DNA of 10,820 bases from Caulobacteraceae bacterium (GTDB taxonomy: Bacteria > Pseudomonadota > Alphaproteobacteria > Caulobacterales > Caulobacteraceae). This document shows, piece by piece, positions 7,170 to 10,820 of this stretch. The notes under the pieces are model-generated. The model did not search any database. It saw only the letters and a list, made by a program, of their open reading frames with translations, and was not told where the DNA came from. The position numbers and the translations under genes are program-made. Location: the NCBI GenBank assembly GCA_947456005.1, contig CANGRP010000061.1, forward strand, positions 1 to 10,820, given 5' to 3'. Within the stretch, counting starts at the first letter, position 1. Each line of letters begins with the position of its first letter.

Positions 7170-7199
7170 GGGGTCTCTCCGTGCAGGGGGGGTGTGGGC

Positions 7200-7655
7200 C
7201 TAGCGCCCGCCGGTGGATCCAAAGCCGCCGGCGCCGCGGGCGGTGGCGTCCAGCTCGCCCACCTCGCGCCAGGCGGCCTGGACGACGGGAGCGATGACCA
7301 GCTGGGCGACCCGGTCGCCCCGGCGGATCATGAAATCCTCCTCGCCCAGGTTGATCAGAAGCACCTTCAGCTCGCCGCGATAGTCCGCATCGATGGTGCC
7401 GGGGGCGTTGGCGACGGTCACGCCGGACTTCAGCGCCAGGCCTGAGCGCGGCCGCACCTGGGCCTCGAACCCGTCGGGCAGGGCGAAGGCCAGGCCGGTG
7501 GGCACGGCGGTCCGGGCGCCCGGGCGCAGGACCAGGGCCTCGTCCTCGGGCACGGCGGCCCTCAGGTCCATTCCAGCCGCCCCGGCGGTCTCATAGGCGG
7601 GCAAGGGCAGGTCCGGATTGTGCGCCAGGCGCACGATATCGACGACAGGGGTCAA
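7200..7655 (-). CDS. dut: Deoxyuridine 5'-triphosphate nucleotidohydrolase (dUTPase)
   Basis: Dut hydrolyses dUTP to dUMP and pyrophosphate, keeping uracil out of DNA and feeding thymidylate synthesis; it acts as a cytosolic trimer. At 151 residues it is full length and has all five trimeric dUTPase motifs: AGMDLRA (27-33), RPRSGLALK (68-76), NAPGTIDADYRGE (83-95, catalytic Asp89), RRGDRVAQLVI (111-121) and the C-terminal Gly-rich RGAGGFGSTG (140-149). The start is an unusual TTG, chosen because GGAGG lies six bases upstream and the N-terminus fits the family. The TTG overlaps the coaBC stop (TTGA), indicating translational coupling. The order coaBC-dut is common in alphaproteobacteria. Confidence 0.96.
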   Translation of the reverse strand: MTPVVDIVRLAHNPDLPLPAYETAGAAGMDLRAAVPEDEALVLRPGARTAVPTGLAFALPDGFEAQVRPRSGLALKSGVTVANAPGTIDADYRGELKVLLINLGEEDFMIRRGDRVAQLVIAPVVQAAWREVGELDATARGAGGFGSTGGR

Positions 7656-8860
7656 GAGGCGCCTCCGGACAGGGCGGCGGCGATCCTGCTGGCGAGGCGG
7701 CGTGCGACCTCGGCCTTGGGCGCCTCTTCCCAGCGCTCGATCCCCTCGCGGGTGACGATGGAGACGGTGTTCTCGGTCCCGCCCATGACGCCGGGCCGGG
7801 ACACGTCGTTGGCGACGATCCAGTCGCAGCCCTTCCGCGCCAGCTTGGCCCGGGCGTGGTCCTCGACGGTCTCGGTCTCGGCGGCGAAGCCGATGACCAG
7901 GGTCGGGCGTCCGGGGCTGCGGGACAGGGTGGCGAGGATGTCGGGGTTCTCCACCAGCCGGATCTCGGGCGGCGGCGCCCCTGCGACCTTCTTGGTCTTG
8001 CCCGCCGCGATCTCGGCGGGGCGCCAGTCGGCCACGGCGGCGACGCAGACGGCGATATCGGCGGGCAGGGCGGCCTCACAGGCGGCCAGCATTTCCCGCG
8101 CCGTCTCGACGTCCACCCGACGGACGCCCGCCGGAGTAGGTTCGGCCACAGGGCCGGCCACCAGGGTGACCTCGGCGCCCAGGGCGGCGAGGGCGCCGGC
8201 GATTGCGAAACCCTGCTTGCCGCTGGACCGGTTTGTCAGCACACGGACGGGATCAACGGGCTCGGCCGTCGGGCCGGCGGTCACCAGGGCCCGGCGACCC
8301 GCCAGCGGTTGTTCGGGCGACCCTGACAGCGCCTCCACGATGGCGGTGCAGATCGCGGCGGGCTCGGCCATACGGCCCGGCCCCGTCTCGCCGCAGGCCA
8401 TGTCCCCCACCTCTGGGCCGACCAGGCGGACGCCGTCCGACTGCAGGATCTTCACATTCCTCTGGGTCGCCGGGTGGGTCCACATGCGCACGTTCATCGT
8501 GGGGACCATCATCACCGGGGTGTCGGTGGCCAGGAGCAGAGTCGTCGCCAGGTCATTGGCAAGGCCCGCCGCCGCCCGCGCCATCAGGTCCGCGGTCGCC
8601 GGCGCGACGACGATGAGGTCCGCCGACCGGGACAGGCGGATATGGCCCATCTCGGCCTCGTCGGTCAGGGAGAAGAGGTCGGTGTGGACCTTGTCCTCGC
8701 AGAGAGCGGCCAGGGACAGGGGGGTCACGAACTGGGCGCCCGCCTGGGTCAGGACCGGGCGCACGGCGATCCCCTGTCCGCGCAGCAGGCGGACAAGCTC
8801 CAGACATTTATAGGCCGCAATTCCGCCGCCCACGATCAGTAGCACTCGTCTGTCCGACAC
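7652..8860 (-). CDS. coaBC: Bifunctional phosphopantothenoylcysteine decarboxylase / phosphopantothenate-cysteine ligase
   Basis: CoaBC performs two successive steps of coenzyme A synthesis: CoaB joins cysteine to 4'-phosphopantothenate, then the flavin-dependent CoaC decarboxylates the product. The protein has 402 residues. The CoaC half has GGGIAAYK (11-18), MGHIRLSR with catalytic His73, PTMNVRMW (120-127, the PAMNxxMW motif with Asn123) and DMACGETGPGRM with Cys156. The CoaB half starts near residue 190 with VTAGPTAEPVDPVR and LTNRSSGKQG, has the Lys cluster GKTKK (287-291), and ends with VANDVS (349-354). I chose the GTG at 8860 because it gives the normal N-terminus and follows GGAGG, though ten bases away. 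An ATG at 8905 would add 15 residues without homology and has no good ribosome site. The divergent region upstream contains a LexA-type box. Confidence 0.96.
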   Translation of the reverse strand: MSDRRVLLIVGGGIAAYKCLELVRLLRGQGIAVRPVLTQAGAQFVTPLSLAALCEDKVHTDLFSLTDEAEMGHIRLSRSADLIVVAPATADLMARAAAGLANDLATTLLLATDTPVMMVPTMNVRMWTHPATQRNVKILQSDGVRLVGPEVGDMACGETGPGRMAEPAAICTAIVEALSGSPEQPLAGRRALVTAGPTAEPVDPVRVLTNRSSGKQGFAIAGALAALGAEVTLVAGPVAEPTPAGVRRVDVETAREMLAACEAALPADIAVCVAAVADWRPAEIAAGKTKKVAGAPPPEIRLVENPDILATLSRSPGRPTLVIGFAAETETVEDHARAKLARKGCDWIVANDVSRPGVMGGTENTVSIVTREGIERWEEAPKAEVARRLASRIAAALSGGAS

Positions 8861-8911
8861 GATCCCGGCGCCTCCAACAACGCCCCGCCTCTTACGCCAA
8901 AACATCGGGAC

Positions 8912-8941
8912 TCGACAAACCGGACAAGATGTTCCTAATTT
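8912..8941 (+). promoter_or_regulatory. Candidate promoter of the lipoprotein gene
   Basis: TCGACA (8912-8917, five of six -35 matches) and TAATTT (8936-8941, a partial -10) are separated by 18 bp. The predicted start is near 8949, leaving a leader of about 27 nt before the ATG at 8976. The LexA-type box covers the -10, which is where a repressor would act. A GANTC site (GACTC, 8909-8913) touches the -35; GANTC is the CcrM methylation target in Caulobacter-like bacteria. Confidence 0.4.
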
Positions 8942-8945
8942 GTTC
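8931..8945. promoter_or_regulatory. LexA (SOS) box, alphaproteobacterial type GTTC-N7-GTTC
   Basis: GTTCCTAATTTGTTC is a perfect match to the direct-repeat operator recognised by LexA in Caulobacter, Rhizobium and Rhodobacter, including an AT-rich spacer. It lies in the 115-bp divergent gap between coaBC and the lipoprotein gene, 31 bp before the lipoprotein ATG and 71 bp before the coaBC start. It overlaps the candidate -10 of the lipoprotein. The match is seen directly; control by LexA is inference. Confidence 0.65.
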
Positions 8946-8975
8946 CAGCCTGGGCGGGCGCAATGGGAGACCACA

Positions 8976-9560
8976 ATGACCGTCCGGTCCATCAGCACCC
9001 CTGCCGTCCTGCTTCTGGGGACCTTTTCCCTGGCCTTATCCCTCGCGGGCTGCGAGCGCCCCTCCGCCGTCCGGGCGGATGGCGCCGCCGCCTCCGCCGC
9101 CGACACCGCCTATTCGCCGCCGACACCGGCCGATACGTCTGAGAGGAACAACCGTTATGACGGGGGTCGGTCTGGCGACCGCGCCGAGGCCCCGGCGCCC
9201 CTCCTGGACGGCAGACCCCTCTGGACGTCGAGCCGCCGCGGTTCGGCTGAGGAGAACGCCCAGCGCGCCTTCGCGCGGAATGGCGAAAGCTTCGGCGCCT
9301 CCAGCCTTGAGGCCTATGTACGCAAGGCGCGGACCTTCATCGATGACCCGCCGCAGGGCGCCCAGCGGCTGACCCGCCGGAACGGCGACGTCCTGATCTA
9401 TCATCCGGGGTCCAACACCTTCGCGGTGGCCAGCCGGGAGGGACAACCCCGGGCCTTCTTCCACCCCGACCAGGGCGGCGCCTATTGGGAGGCCCAGAAG
9501 GCGAGGGAAACCCAGGCGCGCTCCGCCCGGGCCGGGAGCGACCGCGCCTCAGAGGGCTGA
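8976..9560 (+). CDS. Putative lipoprotein with a C-terminal domain resembling BECR-type toxin nucleases
   Basis: The protein has 194 residues. It begins with a lipoprotein signal peptide: a basic start, hydrophobic residues 9-24, and the lipobox LAGC with Cys26. A low-complexity Ala/Ser/Asp-rich linker (27-75) follows. The folded part is about 79-178: GRPLWTSSRRGSAEENAQ, FARNGESFGASSLEAYVRKA, a segment with RNGDVLIYHPGSNTFAVAS, then RAFFHPDQGGAYWEAQKARE. From memory, this order (FxxxGxxFGA, EYxxxAxxF, NGDxxxYdPxxNxFaV, rtfFxPD) resembles small domains found at the C-termini of polymorphic toxins and in secreted proteins of Caulobacter relatives. The position often held by His in FxxHG is Asn102 here, so activity is doubtful. 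I chose the ATG at 8976 because GGGAGA lies about five bases upstream; an upstream TTG at 8940 lies inside the promoter. The gene may be SOS-regulated. Its 3' end overlaps ubiB by 12 bp. Confidence 0.8.
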   Translation: MTVRSISTPAVLLLGTFSLALSLAGCERPSAVRADGAAASAADTAYSPPTPADTSERNNRYDGGRSGDRAEAPAPLLDGRPLWTSSRRGSAEENAQRAFARNGESFGASSLEAYVRKARTFIDDPPQGAQRLTRRNGDVLIYHPGSNTFAVASREGQPRAFFHPDQGGAYWEAQKARETQARSARAGSDRASEG

Positions 9561-9564
9561 GGCG
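9545..9564. terminator. Hairpin over the overlapping convergent stops of the lipoprotein gene and ubiB
   Basis: CGCCTCAG (9545-9552) and CTGAGGCG (9557-9564) form a perfect eight-pair stem with a four-base loop. The ubiB stop (TCA, 9549-9551) is in the left arm and the lipoprotein stop (TGA, 9558-9560) in the right arm. The two genes overlap tail to tail by 12 bp. No T-tract follows on either strand. It is a plausible stall or weak bidirectional terminator. Confidence 0.5.
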
Positions 9565-10820
9565 GCCAGAATGAGGGCCGCCAGGGCCGTGACGAGGGCG
9601 CTCCCCGCCAGGATGACGACCGCTCCGGGCCCCCGGAGCGGCGCGGATGGCGGCGGGGGGCTCTCCGCCAGTGCGTTCAGGCGCGACAGCAGGCGGCCGG
9701 CCTGATCGCCCAGCCGGGCGAGGCGGGCGGCGGGAGACAGCTCGCGGGTCATCCATCGGCGCACCACCGGATCGGCCGCCGTCCAGATGTCGAGGTCGGG
9801 CCAGATCGACCGCGCGACCCCCTCGGCGGTCATCATGGTCTTCTGCAGAAGGACCAGCTCCGGCCGCAGGTGCATGTCGAACTGGCCGGTGATCTCGAAG
9901 AGCTGGATCAGGACCCGGCTCATCGAGACATCCCGGGCCGTCCGGCCGAAGATCGGCTCGCCGACAGCGCGAAGGGCCTGGGCGAAGTCGCCCACCGCGT
10001 GGCGGGCGGGGACATAGCCGGCCTCGAAGTGGACGCGGGCCACCCGTTCATAGTCGCGATTCAGGAAGCCCCAGAGGATCTCGGCCAGGTAACGCCTCTG
10101 CTCGGGGCCCAGCCGGCCGACAATGCCGAAGTCCACCGCCTCGATCCGGTCGGGGGCCGAGACGAAAAGGTTGCCCTCATGGAGGTCGGCGTGAAAGACG
10201 CCGTGGTCCAGGGCCTGGGCCAGGAAGGCGCGGATCAGCCCTGTCGCCAGGGCCTGCCTGTCGACGCCCTCCGCCGCCAGGCTGGCGGGATCGGAGAGCG
10301 GCGTCCCCCTGGCCCACTCCAGGGTCAGGACCCGGCGTCCCACCCCCTCCCAGACCACCGCCGGGGCGGACATGTAGCCGTCCCGGGCCATGATCGCCCC
10401 CAGCTCGTCGGCGCCGGCCGCCTCCAGCCGCAGGTCCAGCTCCCGGCGGACCGACTCGATCACCGAGGCGGCCAGGGTCCGGGGCTCCAGGCGCTTGGCG
10501 TCCGGGGCGAACCGCTCGGCCAGTCCCGCCGCCAGGCCCATGACCCGGGCGTCGGCCTCGACCCGGCGCTCGATTCCTGGCCGCAGGACCTTCACCGCGA
10601 CCCTGCGCCCGTCCTTCAGGCGGGCCGGGTGGGCCTGGGCCAGGGAGGCTGCGGCGACGGGCGGTCCGAACTCAGCGAAGAGGTCGTCGGCCGGGCGGCC
10701 CAGGCTGGTGGCGATCTCCTCAAGGGCCGTCTCAGTGGGAAAGGGCTCCAGCCTGTCCTTCAGCCGGGCGAGGTCCTGGGCGAACTCCGCCCCGAAGATG
10801 TCCGCCCGGGTGGACAACAG
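9549..10820 (-). CDS. ubiB: Ubiquinone biosynthesis regulatory kinase-like protein UbiB (partial, N-terminus beyond window)
   Basis: The 423 residues in view belong to the ABC1/ADCK/UbiB atypical kinase family, needed for ubiquinone synthesis at the inner membrane. Visible in order are LLSTRADIFG (the segment that follows the family KxGQ motif, which must lie just outside the window), the Ala-rich nucleotide loop AAASLAQAH, the Lys strand VAVKVLRPG, the catalytic loop HADLHEGN (near 10170-10192) and the metal-binding VDFGIVGRL. The C-terminus ends in a hydrophobic helix of about 25 residues rich in Ala and Leu, matching the membrane anchor of UbiB. HADLHEGN has Glu where many members have Pro. 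An apparent TTG start at 10817 is internal, because the frame stays open to the edge. In relatives ubiB is often followed directly by coaBC; here the lipoprotein gene lies between them. Confidence 0.94.
   Translation of the reverse strand: MLSTRADIFGAEFAQDLARLKDRLEPFPTETALEEIATSLGRPADDLFAEFGPPVAAASLAQAHPARLKDGRRVAVKVLRPGIERRVEADARVMGLAAGLAERFAPDAKRLEPRTLAASVIESVRRELDLRLEAAGADELGAIMARDGYMSAPAVVWEGVGRRVLTLEWARGTPLSDPASLAAEGVDRQALATGLIRAFLAQALDHGVFHADLHEGNLFVSAPDRIEAVDFGIVGRLGPEQRRYLAEILWGFLNRDYERVARVHFEAGYVPARHAVGDFAQALRAVGEPIFGRTARDVSMSRVLIQLFEITGQFDMHLRPELVLLQKTMMTAEGVARSIWPDLDIWTAADPVVRRWMTRELSPAARLARLGDQAGRLLSRLNALAESPPPPSAPLRGPGAVVILAGSALVTALAALILAASAL

Noticed and set aside
8861..9106. 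N-terminal extension of coaBC up to 9106
   Set aside because: It would add 82 residues absent from the family, cross the LexA-type box and run antisense into the lipoprotein gene.

Overview
The window is GC-rich and fully gene-packed. It carries ordinary chromosomal housekeeping genes from an alphaproteobacterium, most likely of the Caulobacteraceae (Caulobacter/Phenylobacterium/Brevundimonas type). That placement is an inference from the adjacency of ubiB and coaBC-dut, the hybrid malic enzyme, Caulobacter-like protein sequences, and a direct-repeat LexA box (GTTC-N7-GTTC), the form used by alphaproteobacterial LexA. I see no rRNA, tRNA, CRISPR array, insertion sequence or phage gene.

Layout. 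A HerA-like (DUF853) ATPase runs off the left edge on the minus strand (1-1374). Divergent from it is an AI-2E/PerM-family membrane protein (1481-2596, plus), which ends back to back with maeB, a hybrid malic enzyme (2597-4885, minus). Divergent from maeB is dapB (5044-5817, plus). Next on the plus strand is a two-gene cassette of a four-helix membrane protein and an Xre-type regulator (5917-6569), preceded by a striking AT-rich 34-bp palindrome. Then come three closely spaced minus-strand genes, coaBC-dut-histidine phosphatase (8860 down to 6582). A plus-strand lipoprotein gene (8976-9560) separates these from ubiB (9549-10820, minus), which runs off the right edge.

How the genes relate. dapB (lysine and diaminopimelate), maeB (malate to pyruvate with NADPH), coaBC (CoA), dut (dUTP removal) and ubiB (ubiquinone) are core metabolism. 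Two insertions look accessory. One is the membrane protein/Xre cassette with its own probable autoregulatory operator. The other is the lipoprotein, whose C-terminal region I recall as resembling BECR-type toxin nuclease domains and whose upstream region holds a perfect match to the alphaproteobacterial SOS box. These two loci are the best candidates for undescribed biology. A third pattern is that all three convergent gene junctions place both stop codons inside a short inverted repeat.
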